Both the position numbers and the translations under genes were made by a program. 10,764 bases of DNA from Vulcanimicrobiia bacterium. Its GTDB lineage: Bacteria > Eremiobacterota > Eremiobacteria > Baltobacterales > Baltobacteraceae. Below the pieces are notes generated by a model. The model was not told the DNA's origin. It saw nothing but the letters and a program-made list of their open reading frames with translations, and searched no databases. This document shows, piece by piece, positions 1 to 7,882 of this stretch. The first letter of the stretch is position 1, and each line of letters opens with the position of its first letter. The stretch lies in the NCBI GenBank assembly GCA_024281135.1, contig JAMXLG010000399.1:1-10764 (forward strand), given 5' to 3'.

Positions 1-1296
1 GGACCAAAGGAAGCGTTTCTGACGGAAGAAATCGCGGAACTTTCGCGGTGGCACGAAATCCTCGTAGTTCCTGCGCTGCCGACGCGCGAACTTCTCGCGG
101 TTCCAGCGCTGCGCGAGCAATCGCTGCGGCTGCGACTTGGTTCTCGCCAAGTGTTGCGCCTAGCGACTGCCGAGATGTTCTCGAATCCCGGCGCAACTGC
201 TCGAGCGCTTGTATCCATCGTTCTGAGACCTCGTGCGCTGCACGCGAAGTTAAAGAACATCTTGATCTTCCCAACAGCACTTGCCGTCGCTCGCATCGCG
301 CAACGCGAACGCGTGGACCACGTTCACGCCTATTGGCTTTCCGCACCGTCAACGATTGCGTATGTGGTCTCTCGCCTGCGAAAGATTCCTTGGAGTGCAA
401 CGGGTCACCGCTACGACCTCGTCGATTTCAACGTTCGGACGGTCGGAACGCCGCGCGCCGGCTTCTTTCCAAGTGCGAGGTTTGTGCGCGCCATTTCGAA
501 ACAGGGACTGGAGCGGCTCGCAATTGCCTTCAAAGGCGATCCGCCAAGGGATGTGATCCATCTCGGCGTCGCGGTGCCGGCCACCGTCAACCCATCGCGC
601 GGCGACACCAACGAGATTCATTTGCTGTGCAGTGCAAACCTGGAAGCAGTTAAGGGACACGACGTCTTATTAGAGGCCTTGCGCCGATGCGCCGACCGCG
701 TTCAAGTTCGTTGCACGTTCGCTGGTGACGGAACACTGCGTTCTCACTTAGAAGCGAAGACTCGCGAGCTCGGACTTGAGCGCAACGTGAAGTTTGAAGG
801 TTTCGTTCCACACGCGCGTCTCCTCGAACGCATCGACTCGCACGAGTTCGATGCTGCGATTCTAACGAGCGTCGACGAAGGACCCGCGCAGCGCGAAGGC
901 ATTCCCGTGTTCCTCATGGAGGCAATGGCGCGAGCGTTACCCGTCATCGCGACGCAGTCAGGTGCAGTTGACGAACTGGTGAACGATTCGAACGGCATTC
1001 TCTGTCCACCGGGAAATAGTCGGGCGATTACTGACGCCATCATCCGCCTTGCCCGAGATCCGGCACTCCGAACGATATTAGGCGCCGGCGGACGCCGCAC
1101 GGTGCTCGCAGAATTCGACGCGCGCGAAACAGCACGTCGTTTGATGGATGCGATCGAAAACAGGCGCCCATTTGGACGTAAGGCCCTACTGCTACGTGAG
1201 GCACGAGCCCGGCACGTTGCACGCCCTGCGGCACTTGCAACCGAAAAGTATAGTTCCTACGACCATCACGATGTAACCGTTCGGAAGCGAATCTGA
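1..1296 (+). CDS. Glycosyltransferase, GT4 family (5' partial)
   Basis: The reading frame is open from the first base, and its first visible residues (GPKEAFLTEEIAELSRWHEI) match the loop after the first beta strand of GT4 enzymes (usually SETF..EI..L). I infer that about 15-20 residues lie outside the window, so internal GTG codons such as 151 are not the start. Visible length is 431 residues. The N-terminal Rossmann half carries HVHAYW (near visible residue 108) and TGHRYD. The C-terminal half has the donor-site strand FAGDG, then NVKFEGFVP, and the EX7E motif (E299 and E307, in EGIPVFLMEAM), which binds the nucleotide-sugar donor in this family. It should add a sugar to a lipid-linked or nascent glycan on the cytoplasmic side; donor and acceptor cannot be read from sequence. 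A basic tail of about 45 residues follows the usual domain end. The next gene starts 3 bp after the stop, so this is an operon member. Confidence 0.9.
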   Translation, partial: GPKEAFLTEEIAELSRWHEILVVPALPTRELLAVPALREQSLRLRLGSRQVLRLATAEMFSNPGATARALVSIVLRPRALHAKLKNILIFPTALAVARIAQRERVDHVHAYWLSAPSTIAYVVSRLRKIPWSATGHRYDLVDFNVRTVGTPRAGFFPSARFVRAISKQGLERLAIAFKGDPPRDVIHLGVAVPATVNPSRGDTNEIHLLCSANLEAVKGHDVLLEALRRCADRVQVRCTFAGDGTLRSHLEAKTRELGLERNVKFEGFVPHARLLERIDSHEFDAAILTSVDEGPAQREGIPVFLMEAMARALPVIATQSGAVDELVNDSNGILCPPGNSRAITDAIIRLARDPALRTILGAGGRRTVLAEFDARETARRLMDAIENRRPFGRKALLLREARARHVARPAALATEKYSSYDHHDVTVRKRI

Positions 1297-1299
1297 GGA

Positions 1300-2421
1300 A
1301 TGAGAGTTCTCCACATTATCACGAGCCTGACTGGTGGAGGTGCGGAACGCTTCGTTTCGCAGCTCACGACGCAATTATCTGAAGACGTAGAACGTTGTGG
1401 GGTTATGCCTGTCTATCCAAGCGCAATTCCGAACGAGCTTGCGCAAAGTGCCGTGGAGGTGCTTCCGATCGCTCGTAAAGGCCGCTTCGAGGCGGCGTTT
1501 TTGCCGCGAATGGTTTCTACCATTCGCGCATGGCGCCCCGACGTCGTACACACGCACATGCATAACGGAAACTATTGGGGGCGCTTTGCGGCCGTGCTCG
1601 CCGGCGTCCCCGCAATCGTGCGGACCGAACATCTGCCGTGCGACATCGAAGCTCGTGCACGTCACACGCTGCTAGCCGACTTGTTCCTGAACGGCTCGAC
1701 GGCATCGATCGTTACGTTCTTTCGCGAGCAGGCGGAATTTCTCGCGCGGTACGAACACTTCGATCCATCGAAAATCGTCGTTATTCCAAACGGCATCAAA
1801 CAGTCGCCCTTTCCGAACGCAAACGATATCGTTGAAGGCCGCGACCGGCTTGGCGTGCAGCCCGGAATATTCTCGATCGTCGTGCTCGGAAATCTGCACC
1901 GGCATAAGAATCAGCGGTTGTCGCTCGAGGCGCTAGCCGCAATGGAGGCGGCGCGTCGCAGCAGCTCGCATCTATTTTTCGTCGGCGAAGGCGCTGACCG
2001 GCCGATGCTCACCGCCTTGGCGCACGATCTCGGCGTAACGGCGAACGTGACGTTCCTTGGGTTCCGTAACGACGTCTCCCGCTTACTCCCGGGCGCAGAC
2101 CTTGCGCTCTTTCCGTCGCTGACAGAGGGAATGCCGCTTGCAATGATCGAGGCAATGACCGCCGGAGTTCCGGTCGTTTCGACACCGTGGACGGGCGCAC
2201 AAGAAATGCTTGAAGACGGCGCGCTAGGGATTATCGCGAGCGATTTTACGCCGCAGGCACTCGCGCGCAGCGTGGAACGGGTATTCGACCAACGCGACTC
2301 CTATCGCGAGAAAGCAAGAGACGTACAATCGCGCGTTCGAGACGAGTACGACATCGCGATGACCGCACGCCGGCACGTGGATCTCTACGAACGCCTCGTT
2401 GCACGGGCATCGGCGGCATGA
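1300..2421 (+). CDS. Glycosyltransferase, GT4 family
   Basis: This complete 373-residue GT-B glycosyltransferase has a normal length for the family. It opens with MRVLHIITSLTGGGAERF, the typical first strand and Gly-rich loop of GT4 enzymes that act on cell-surface glycans. Further signatures are PDVVHTHMHN (residues 80-89), RTEH (108-111), VIPNGI (161-166), GNLHRHKNQ (197-205, the usual G-R-x-x-KN/KG position), FVGEG (227-231), VTFLGFRNDV (250-259) and the EX7E pair E276/E284 in TEGMPLAMIEAM. No signal peptide or membrane segment is seen, so it is cytosolic or peripheral. The ATG follows the previous stop by 3 bp, and TGAGGA, which includes that stop, serves as a short Shine-Dalgarno sequence. 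The gene ends in an ATGA overlap with the exported protein gene downstream. The sugar specificity is unknown. Confidence 0.93.
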   Translation: MRVLHIITSLTGGGAERFVSQLTTQLSEDVERCGVMPVYPSAIPNELAQSAVEVLPIARKGRFEAAFLPRMVSTIRAWRPDVVHTHMHNGNYWGRFAAVLAGVPAIVRTEHLPCDIEARARHTLLADLFLNGSTASIVTFFREQAEFLARYEHFDPSKIVVIPNGIKQSPFPNANDIVEGRDRLGVQPGIFSIVVLGNLHRHKNQRLSLEALAAMEAARRSSSHLFFVGEGADRPMLTALAHDLGVTANVTFLGFRNDVSRLLPGADLALFPSLTEGMPLAMIEAMTAGVPVVSTPWTGAQEMLEDGALGIIASDFTPQALARSVERVFDQRDSYREKARDVQSRVRDEYDIAMTARRHVDLYERLVARASAA

Positions 2422-3764
2422 AGTATCTCATCGCGATCCTTTGTGCGCTGACGCTCTTACCGGCGACCGCCCCTGCTGCAACGGTGCCGATGCACATTCC
2501 GACGTGGGCCTTCGACCAGAATTTTGCTCAGGGAAAAGATGCAACTCCAGCGCAGGTCCAGCGCTATTTGACGTATGCGCAGAGTGGATTGGGCAACGAC
2601 AAACCTGTGAAAGACTGCCGCGGTGCCGGCGGCTGTTCATCCGTCTTCTATTTCGATCCCGGTTTCGTCTACGATAGCAAGCTGTGCCCGTTCTCGGGCG
2701 ATAAAGATTTTATTGCTGCGGCGCGCGAGGACTGGTACGTTCATCTGCCGGGATATTCGGATCAGGCGCACCGCGCGCAAGGCGTCTACACCCAAAACTG
2801 TAAGGGCGTCCCGACGCAAGTCCCGGTCTACGAAATCAATCAAGCGAATCCGGCCGTCGGGGCTTACTTCTCCGCGTACCTCCAGCGAGTCGCGGACGGC
2901 TGGGATTATTATATGATGGACGATACGTCTTCATCGCTCATTACGCAGCTCTATGGCCCGGGCGGCGGATTCTGCAAGCAGGCCCCGGAGATGAAAAACG
3001 GGTGGTGCAACAAGACGCAAGAGTACCAATCCGACGCGGACCTCGTGAATGCTCACGTTTCATTCGTACAGCGGCTGCGGCATAGCAATGGTACGCCAAT
3101 GAAAGCTTTTTATAACGGCGTTTCGTTCGGCACGAACGGCCAGCCGAGGATTGAGCTCGTGCGCCTGAGCCCGCAGTTCGTCGGTGCGCTTTGCGAAGGT
3201 TGCGTTGTCAGCGGCGGGACGCTCCGTGCGAATATGTATGGAAAGGTCCTCGACGCAATTGCGATCATCAATCAGACGCCGGGAGCCGCATTCGTCGAAC
3301 AGAATACGGGTAAGTCTCCTCCCGGCAGCGACGATCAAATCGCACAGCGGCTGGTCACGACGTCTATGGCGTGGCTCGGATTCAAAGATAACCGCACGAT
3401 CGTCTTTCCGAATCTTGAGTTCAATACGAAGAACCTAGCTGTCTGGCCGGAAAACGATATCTACCCCACCAATCCGGTAGAAAGCATGTCTCGCGGCAAC
3501 GCCGACCTGAGCGTCGCACCGTCGGTTTGGCGGCGTGAGTTTTCAAACTGCTATCTGCGTGGTGTTCCGATCGGTCCTTGCGCAGCAATCGTAAACGGCA
3601 GCTCATCGAGCGTTACCCCGTCGCCGAGTTGGTTCCGTCTGCGTTTCGGACACGCGCTGGGGTTGAGCGGCAGTGACGCACTGAACGGCGGAACCGTACA
3701 ACTGAGTTCTCTGCGCGCATACACGGCGATTCCGCCTGCCCGCGCAGCGATCTATCTGCGATGA
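2418..3764 (+). CDS. Secreted TIM-barrel glycoside hydrolase-like protein (paralog A)
   Basis: A 448-residue protein with a cleavable signal peptide (hydrophobic residues 3-15, likely cleavage after A20 or A21 in TAPAA). It has no lipobox, so I predict a soluble exported protein. The mature protein is almost all the family core, starting at HIPTWAFD (26-33). Conserved blocks are FYFDP (77-81), WYVHLPGYSDQAHR (106-119), VPVYEIN (135-141), YYMMDDTS (164-171), YGPGGGFC (179-186), TQEY (200-203), FYNGV (231-235), GALCEGC (256-262), AFVE (291-294) and TSMAWLG (315-321). A C-terminal part with RREF (372-375) and CAAIVN (388-393) resembles the beta-sandwich of glycoside hydrolase-like barrels. D168/D169 and E260 or E294 are candidate active-site acids (inference). 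Ten cysteines (67, 73, 90, 128, 186, 197, 259, 262, 378, 388) recur in the other full copies. There is no Shine-Dalgarno sequence; ATGA overlaps on both sides imply coupled translation between two glycosyltransferases. The family is unnamed to me; hydrolase activity is unproven. Confidence 0.85.
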   Translation: MKYLIAILCALTLLPATAPAATVPMHIPTWAFDQNFAQGKDATPAQVQRYLTYAQSGLGNDKPVKDCRGAGGCSSVFYFDPGFVYDSKLCPFSGDKDFIAAAREDWYVHLPGYSDQAHRAQGVYTQNCKGVPTQVPVYEINQANPAVGAYFSAYLQRVADGWDYYMMDDTSSSLITQLYGPGGGFCKQAPEMKNGWCNKTQEYQSDADLVNAHVSFVQRLRHSNGTPMKAFYNGVSFGTNGQPRIELVRLSPQFVGALCEGCVVSGGTLRANMYGKVLDAIAIINQTPGAAFVEQNTGKSPPGSDDQIAQRLVTTSMAWLGFKDNRTIVFPNLEFNTKNLAVWPENDIYPTNPVESMSRGNADLSVAPSVWRREFSNCYLRGVPIGPCAAIVNGSSSSVTPSPSWFRLRFGHALGLSGSDALNGGTVQLSSLRAYTAIPPARAAIYLR

Positions 3765-4804
3765 AGCGAACGATTTGCGAAGTTATCGACTACTGGGGAA
3801 CGACCGGCGGAAGTTTCATCCCGTCGATGCAAGCGCTGTCGCGCGCAGTGACGTCGAACGGCGACCGTTTTGTCGTTATTTCGAGCGATATTCCTGGGGC
3901 CTCGTGGTACGAAGAGTTAACCGAAGCCGGCACGGACTTGCACTTGGTTCACAATTCGCGCGAACTCTCGTCGGCGCTTAAAGCCCTTCGTCCCGACATC
4001 GTACACTCACACTTCAACCGGTACGATGTTGCGGTTGCGCGGTTGGCGCGTCATTCGAAGATCGTGTGGCACCTCCACTCGGTACGCGAAGAGTTCTCGC
4101 TCTTCGATGAACTCCGCGCTCGCGTCAAGTATATGCTGATCGGTGGCGCAATACGCCAGTGGCTCTGTGTCTCCGGGGGCATCGCGGAGCAGATCCTCGA
4201 CCGGGGTGCACCTAAGGAGCGCGTGCGCGTGCTGCCAAACGGCATCGATACGTCGCGCTTCCATCCGCCGACATCGCAGGAACGTGCTGATGCTCGCGCG
4301 CGTTTCGGAATCGCGGAAGGCGATCGGGTGATCCTTTTCTTCGACCGCACGCCGGTAAAAGGTGGAAGCGTGCTACGCGATGCGCTCGAGGAAGTTCAGG
4401 ACTACCGCTTGTTGCTCAACGGCGGATCGCAAGAAGACTGGAGCGCTTTCGAAGCGCAGCACGATGTTATTCGTTCGCCGCGCCTTGCCGATCCGCGTCC
4501 CCTGTATTGGGCCGCTGACGCATTTGTGCTCGCGAGCTTAGGCGAGGGCTTTGGGTTCGTGCTCGGTGAAGCGGCTGCTTGCGGCCTCCCCATCGCAACG
4601 AGTGACATTCCGCCCGCGGTTGAGATGCTGGCCGATTGCGAAGGCGCCTTCTTCTTCCCGGCGGGCGATGCTCGGGCGCTCGCCGTCGCCCTTAGAGCTG
4701 CACTGGAATACGGGCCGTCAACCGCCGTTCGAGAGCGTATCGAGAAATCGTTCAGCTTAGAGCGCTGGACGGACGATATGCTTCGCGTCTACGAGTCGAT
4801 CTAG
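3761..4804 (+). CDS. Glycosyltransferase, GT4 family
   Basis: A 347-residue GT-B enzyme, slightly short for GT4 but complete. It begins MKRTICEVIDYWGTTGGSF, a variant of the first-strand and glycine-loop region. It continues with PDIVHSHFNRYDV (78-90), IVWHLHS (101-107), VLPNGID (157-163), FDRTPVKGG (194-202, the donor phosphate-binding region) and the EX7E pair E262/E270 in GEGFGFVLGEAAACGLP. It is presumably cytosolic and transfers a sugar to the glycan made by this operon; specificity is unknown. The ATG overlaps the preceding stop as ATGA and has no recognisable Shine-Dalgarno sequence, so it probably depends on translation of the exported hydrolase-like gene. It is the last plus-strand gene of the operon, and its final 48 bp overlap the 3' end of the opposing minus-strand glycosyltransferase gene. 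Confidence 0.92.
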   Translation: MKRTICEVIDYWGTTGGSFIPSMQALSRAVTSNGDRFVVISSDIPGASWYEELTEAGTDLHLVHNSRELSSALKALRPDIVHSHFNRYDVAVARLARHSKIVWHLHSVREEFSLFDELRARVKYMLIGGAIRQWLCVSGGIAEQILDRGAPKERVRVLPNGIDTSRFHPPTSQERADARARFGIAEGDRVILFFDRTPVKGGSVLRDALEEVQDYRLLLNGGSQEDWSAFEAQHDVIRSPRLADPRPLYWAADAFVLASLGEGFGFVLGEAAACGLPIATSDIPPAVEMLADCEGAFFFPAGDARALAVALRAALEYGPSTAVRERIEKSFSLERWTDDMLRVYESI

Positions 4805-6040
4805 CAATCGCGCAAAGTGTTGCGCCATCGTCGAAGCATCAAACGGCTTGAGCGCGTCGGTATCGACGATGCGCACGTTGTTCGCGCGGTGTTCTTCTAC
4901 CGCGCGTAGCACAGCGTCCCTTAGTGAGGCGTCCGTACGCGTTCGCTCGCCGCTACGCGTTGCCTCGAGCACGTCGTCGACCGCACTATGTTCCGGTCCG
5001 CCGATCGCGAGAATCGCACGCCGTGCACCGAGATACTCAAACAGTTTAGCGGTAACGATACCTTCAGTCTGCGCGCCTTCCCATAAGAGTACTAAAAGCC
5101 GATCTGCGCGACGTTCCGCGGCCATGACCTCCGCGCGTGATACGACCCCGGTGACACGTGCGAAGTTCTCAGCGCGCTCCTCGCTGATGTTCCGCGCGAG
5201 CCAGCTTTCGTTCCTCGCATAGAGATCTACGCGGACTTCATGCGGTGCGATCGCGCCCTCGTCGATGAGCGAGCGAATGGCGCGGAACAGCGGGCGAGGG
5301 TCGCGTCGTCCTTCGAAGAGCTGCCCGGCATGAACGAACGTGCATTGCGGTTCGACGTCGAACGAAATGCCGTCCCATTCTTCCGGATCGAACGCGTTCG
5401 CAATGACCTCAACCGGCAGATCTTTTCGGTGCGATCGCAGCGTGCGGGCCAACGGCTCGGAGATCGTAGTCACCGCATCTGCATGACGCAGCGTCCATTT
5501 CTCGAGCACCGAGTCGATCGCATTGCGCATGATGCCGCTGTAGTAGCCACTGTCGGACCAGAGGTCGCGGAAATCGGCAACCCACGGAACGCGAGGCGCA
5601 AGCGACGCGAGGATCAAGTTCGTGGTGAACGGAGGCGACGACGACAGGATCGCGTCGAATGACTGCGAGCGAAAAAGCCGGCTCAGCGTGTAGCGCGCAT
5701 GCGGGAACCAACCAACTTCCCGATCGGGATACGTAAGCAGCGCGTAAAGAAAGGCAAACGCCCGTTGCCGTAGCGACGGGCGCGTATCGTTTGCGAGGGG
5801 TTCGATCCCTAGTGCGGCTTGCGCGCTCTTGTCCCCAAAACCGCCTGCGCGTTTGACGGACGTGTAAAGGTCGAGATACGCCGTCTGTACGACGCTTGCA
5901 TCCGCGCCCGGTAGCTGCGCAGTGACAACCGTTACTTCCCAACCATAATCAGGAAGGTAACGCAGGAGTTGGCGCGTTCGCGTGGTTGCGACGCCTGGCC
6001 GCGGCGGCGTGTAGTAAGACAGAAACAGAAGTCGTCGCAT
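4757..6040 (-). CDS. Glycosyltransferase, GT-B fold (GT4-like)
   Basis: I place the start at ATG 6040, giving 427 residues that begin MRRLLFLSYYTPPRPGVATT, the usual first strand and loop of this subfamily. GAAGG lies 9 nt upstream. The same frame stays open to 6277, but that extra 79-residue stretch is Arg-rich and antisense-like, lacks family signatures, and overlaps the upstream gene. Motifs seen are GWEVTVVTA (33-41), ILSSSPPF (131-138), WVADFRDLWSDS (153-164), TTISEPLA (191-198) and KLFEYLGARRAILAIGGPEH (332-351). These mark glycosyltransferases with the DFRDxW and KLFEYL signatures. The acidic pair here is E326 and E335, spaced EX8E rather than the EX7E of its neighbours. It is probably cytosolic, with unknown donor. 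It sits 41 bp downstream of a hydrolase-like lipoprotein gene on the same strand, likely one transcript, and converges on the plus-strand operon. Confidence 0.9.
   Translation of the reverse strand: MRRLLFLSYYTPPRPGVATTRTRQLLRYLPDYGWEVTVVTAQLPGADASVVQTAYLDLYTSVKRAGGFGDKSAQAALGIEPLANDTRPSLRQRAFAFLYALLTYPDREVGWFPHARYTLSRLFRSQSFDAILSSSPPFTTNLILASLAPRVPWVADFRDLWSDSGYYSGIMRNAIDSVLEKWTLRHADAVTTISEPLARTLRSHRKDLPVEVIANAFDPEEWDGISFDVEPQCTFVHAGQLFEGRRDPRPLFRAIRSLIDEGAIAPHEVRVDLYARNESWLARNISEERAENFARVTGVVSRAEVMAAERRADRLLVLLWEGAQTEGIVTAKLFEYLGARRAILAIGGPEHSAVDDVLEATRSGERTRTDASLRDAVLRAVEEHRANNVRIVDTDALKPFDASTMAQHFARLLDRLVDAKHIVRPAL
4810..4825 (+). terminator. Possible 3'-end hairpin after the glycosyltransferase operon
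   Basis: A perfect 6-bp inverted repeat, GCGCAA / TTGCGC with a 4-nt loop, begins 5 nt after the plus-strand operon stop. It has no following T tract, so it is not a classical intrinsic terminator. It also lies in the coding sequence of the opposite gene, where it may be chance. It could stabilise or end the plus-strand transcript. Confidence 0.25.
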
Positions 6041-6081
6041 CTGTCGCTGCCTTCGCCGCCGCGGCGAGCGTTCATTCGTGT

Positions 6082-7869
6082 TTACAGGACGATCAGCACC
6101 GCTTGTCCAGGCGCAATCGTCGTAACGTTCGCATTGAATGCCGACGAGTTTAGCGAGACCGATCCTCCGCTGAGGATATCGCCGCCGTTGAGTACGACCA
6201 TGTGTCCGTACGCCTTCGTCAACCATGCGCTCGAAACCGTGACGGTAGACGACGTGGCGTTCACAATCGCGGCACACTGACCGATCGCGACGCGGTTGTT
6301 ATAGCAAGCGGAGAACTCGCGGCGATAGACGCCGGTCGTGACTTGAATGTCGTTCGACCCGCCGCTGGACGACATCGATTGCACCGGATAGGCGGGATAG
6401 AGCATCTCTTCCGGCCACGCTGCCAAGTTCTGCGTGTTGTCTTCGAGGTTGGCGAAGTCGATCGTGTGCCCTTCGCTGTATCCGAGCCACGTCATCGCCG
6501 TCACCACCAAGCGTTGCGAAACTTGCGCTGCGCTTCCAGCCGGCGAATAGCCATCATTCAGTTCGACGAACGCTGCGTTCGGAATCGCATTGATCTGCGC
6601 CATGGCGTTGAGCACCGGAGCGTACATCGTCGGACGGAAGGTGCCGGCGTTGACGACGCAATTCTCGCAGACCGCGCCGACGAAACGGCCCGGCGCCATC
6701 GTGAGCAGCTGCAAATTCGCCGGCGTTTGACCGGTGAAGCCTACGCCGTTGAAGAAGAATTGCATCGGGTTGCCGTTCTTATGCGCAAGCGAGTCCACAA
6801 ACGTCACGTGAGCTTGCGCGACCGAAGCGTCCGTTGGATATTCTTGCGTCGACTTGCACCAGTGATTCGGCAGCGAGTCTTGGCAGAAACCGCCGCCGGG
6901 ACCGTATGTCTGGTTCATCACCGTCGTGCTAGTGTCGTCCATGAAGTAGTAGTCCCAGTTGTCGCCGTTGCTCTGAAGATAACTCAAGAACCATGCGTTG
7001 GCAGCAGGCGACGTTTGATTTGCTATGTACACCGGGATCGCTGAAGTCGTCCCTTTGCAACTTTGGTTATACGAGCCGCGAAGGCGGTGGGCAAAATCGG
7101 TGTAGCCGGATTCGTGAACGAACCATGACTCATTGGATCCAGCCGCGGCGATGAATTGTGCGTCCGGTTGAATCGGACAATTCGAGCTCGCGTATTGCAT
7201 GCTTGGATTCATGTAGAACACCGACGAGCATCTCTTCGGTGTAGTTGCGTCGCAGTCGGTGGTCGCCTTTGAATTGCCCGCGCCGCCTTCCGCGTACGTG
7301 AGATACTGCGCGACGGCGGAGCTCGGCGCGTTGGCCCCTAGTGACCAGTATTCATCGAAGGCCCAATTCTGAACGTGCGCCGGCGGAACCGGCGAAGCGG
7401 TGGGGCCTGGGGTGACCACTGCACCAATCACTTGGGAAACTGAGATCGCGTAAAGCTTAGACCAGGAACCGGTCGCGCTCACCGAGACCGTTTCCCCGAT
7501 GTAAGGCGGCTTGCCCGCAAATTGGGTCGATGCTGACGTCACGACGTTGACGTAGCCGTGCGGAGCGCCGGTTTGAAGCGTAAAGCCGCCGGCGTACGCG
7601 CTGGTGATCGTTCCGCCGGTGTTGATGATCGTCGGGGTCGGTGACGCTGCCGGAGTCGCGGTTGCTGTGGTCACGCTCGCCGACGTTGGTTGCACGTTCG
7701 CAGGCAGCGCACCCGTCCCGCCCGTGCCGTTCGGGACGACCGAACCGCCGCCACCACCGCCGCCGCAAGCTGCGAGAGCAGCAGCGATAGCAAGAACCGA
7801 AAGGCTTAAGACGGATCCACGCGTTCGAAAAGTGCGCTTAGTTGTGTCCTTGAGAGACGCGTTTTTCAC
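6082..7869 (-). CDS. Glycoside hydrolase-like lipoprotein with OB-like domain (paralog B)
   Basis: I choose GTG 7869 (595 residues) because AAGGGGGG lies 5 nt upstream; ATG 7890 has no ribosome binding site. Layout: basic N-terminus, hydrophobic segment 19-34, and lipobox LAAC with the lipidated Cys at 35, then seven glycines. A Thr/Pro/Ala linker follows to about 82, then a small beta-rich domain at 85-146 (GGFTLQTGAPHGYVNV; SVSATGSWSKLYA). That domain resembles the DUF5666/OB-fold pattern. A Pro-rich spacer follows, then the core from NWAFDEYW (168-175). Core motifs are WFVHESGYTDFAHR (249-262), YYFMDDTS (307-314), YGPGGGFC (322-329), TQEY (341-344), FFNGV (372-376), GAVCENC (398-404), AFVELN (433-438), YRREF (515-519) and CAAIVN (532-537). 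All ten family cysteines are present. Candidate catalytic acids are D311/D312 and E402 or E436 (inference). It carries FYMNP where paralogs have FYFDP. It should be anchored outside the cytoplasmic membrane or in an outer membrane; substrate unknown. A glycosyltransferase gene follows 41 bp downstream. Confidence 0.85.
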   Translation of the reverse strand: MKNASLKDTTKRTFRTRGSVLSLSVLAIAAALAACGGGGGGGSVVPNGTGGTGALPANVQPTSASVTTATATPAASPTPTIINTGGTITSAYAGGFTLQTGAPHGYVNVVTSASTQFAGKPPYIGETVSVSATGSWSKLYAISVSQVIGAVVTPGPTASPVPPAHVQNWAFDEYWSLGANAPSSAVAQYLTYAEGGAGNSKATTDCDATTPKRCSSVFYMNPSMQYASSNCPIQPDAQFIAAAGSNESWFVHESGYTDFAHRLRGSYNQSCKGTTSAIPVYIANQTSPAANAWFLSYLQSNGDNWDYYFMDDTSTTVMNQTYGPGGGFCQDSLPNHWCKSTQEYPTDASVAQAHVTFVDSLAHKNGNPMQFFFNGVGFTGQTPANLQLLTMAPGRFVGAVCENCVVNAGTFRPTMYAPVLNAMAQINAIPNAAFVELNDGYSPAGSAAQVSQRLVVTAMTWLGYSEGHTIDFANLEDNTQNLAAWPEEMLYPAYPVQSMSSSGGSNDIQVTTGVYRREFSACYNNRVAIGQCAAIVNATSSTVTVSSAWLTKAYGHMVVLNGGDILSGGSVSLNSSAFNANVTTIAPGQAVLIVL

Positions 7870-7874
7870 GAGGG

Positions 7875-7882
7875 CCCCCCTT
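7875..7882 (-). promoter_or_regulatory. Shine-Dalgarno site that fixes the GTG start of paralog B
   Basis: Reading on the minus strand, AAGGGGGG is followed by CCCTC and then GTG at 7869. The 5-nt spacing and purine run decide the start in favour of GTG over the in-frame ATG 21 bp upstream. Confidence 0.65.

Noticed and set aside
48..653. Plus-strand 201-codon frame over the first gene
   Set aside because: Arg/Ser/Cys-rich composition without signatures; it is an off-frame shadow of the glycosyltransferase.
6041..6277. N-terminal extension of the minus-strand glycosyltransferase to an ATG at 6277
   Set aside because: The extra 79 residues are Arg-rich, antisense to the 3' end of paralog B, and lack family signatures. 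The ATG at 6040 begins the standard first strand and has a ribosome binding site.
6202..7044. 280-codon plus-strand frame opposite paralog B
   Set aside because: Arg-rich antisense shadow, a common artefact in GC-rich genes; paralog B has clear homologs in the same window.
7738..7770. Triplet repeat (CCGCCACCACCGCCGCC-like) as a microsatellite element
   Set aside because: It encodes the poly-glycine run after the lipobox of paralog B, a common lipoprotein feature.
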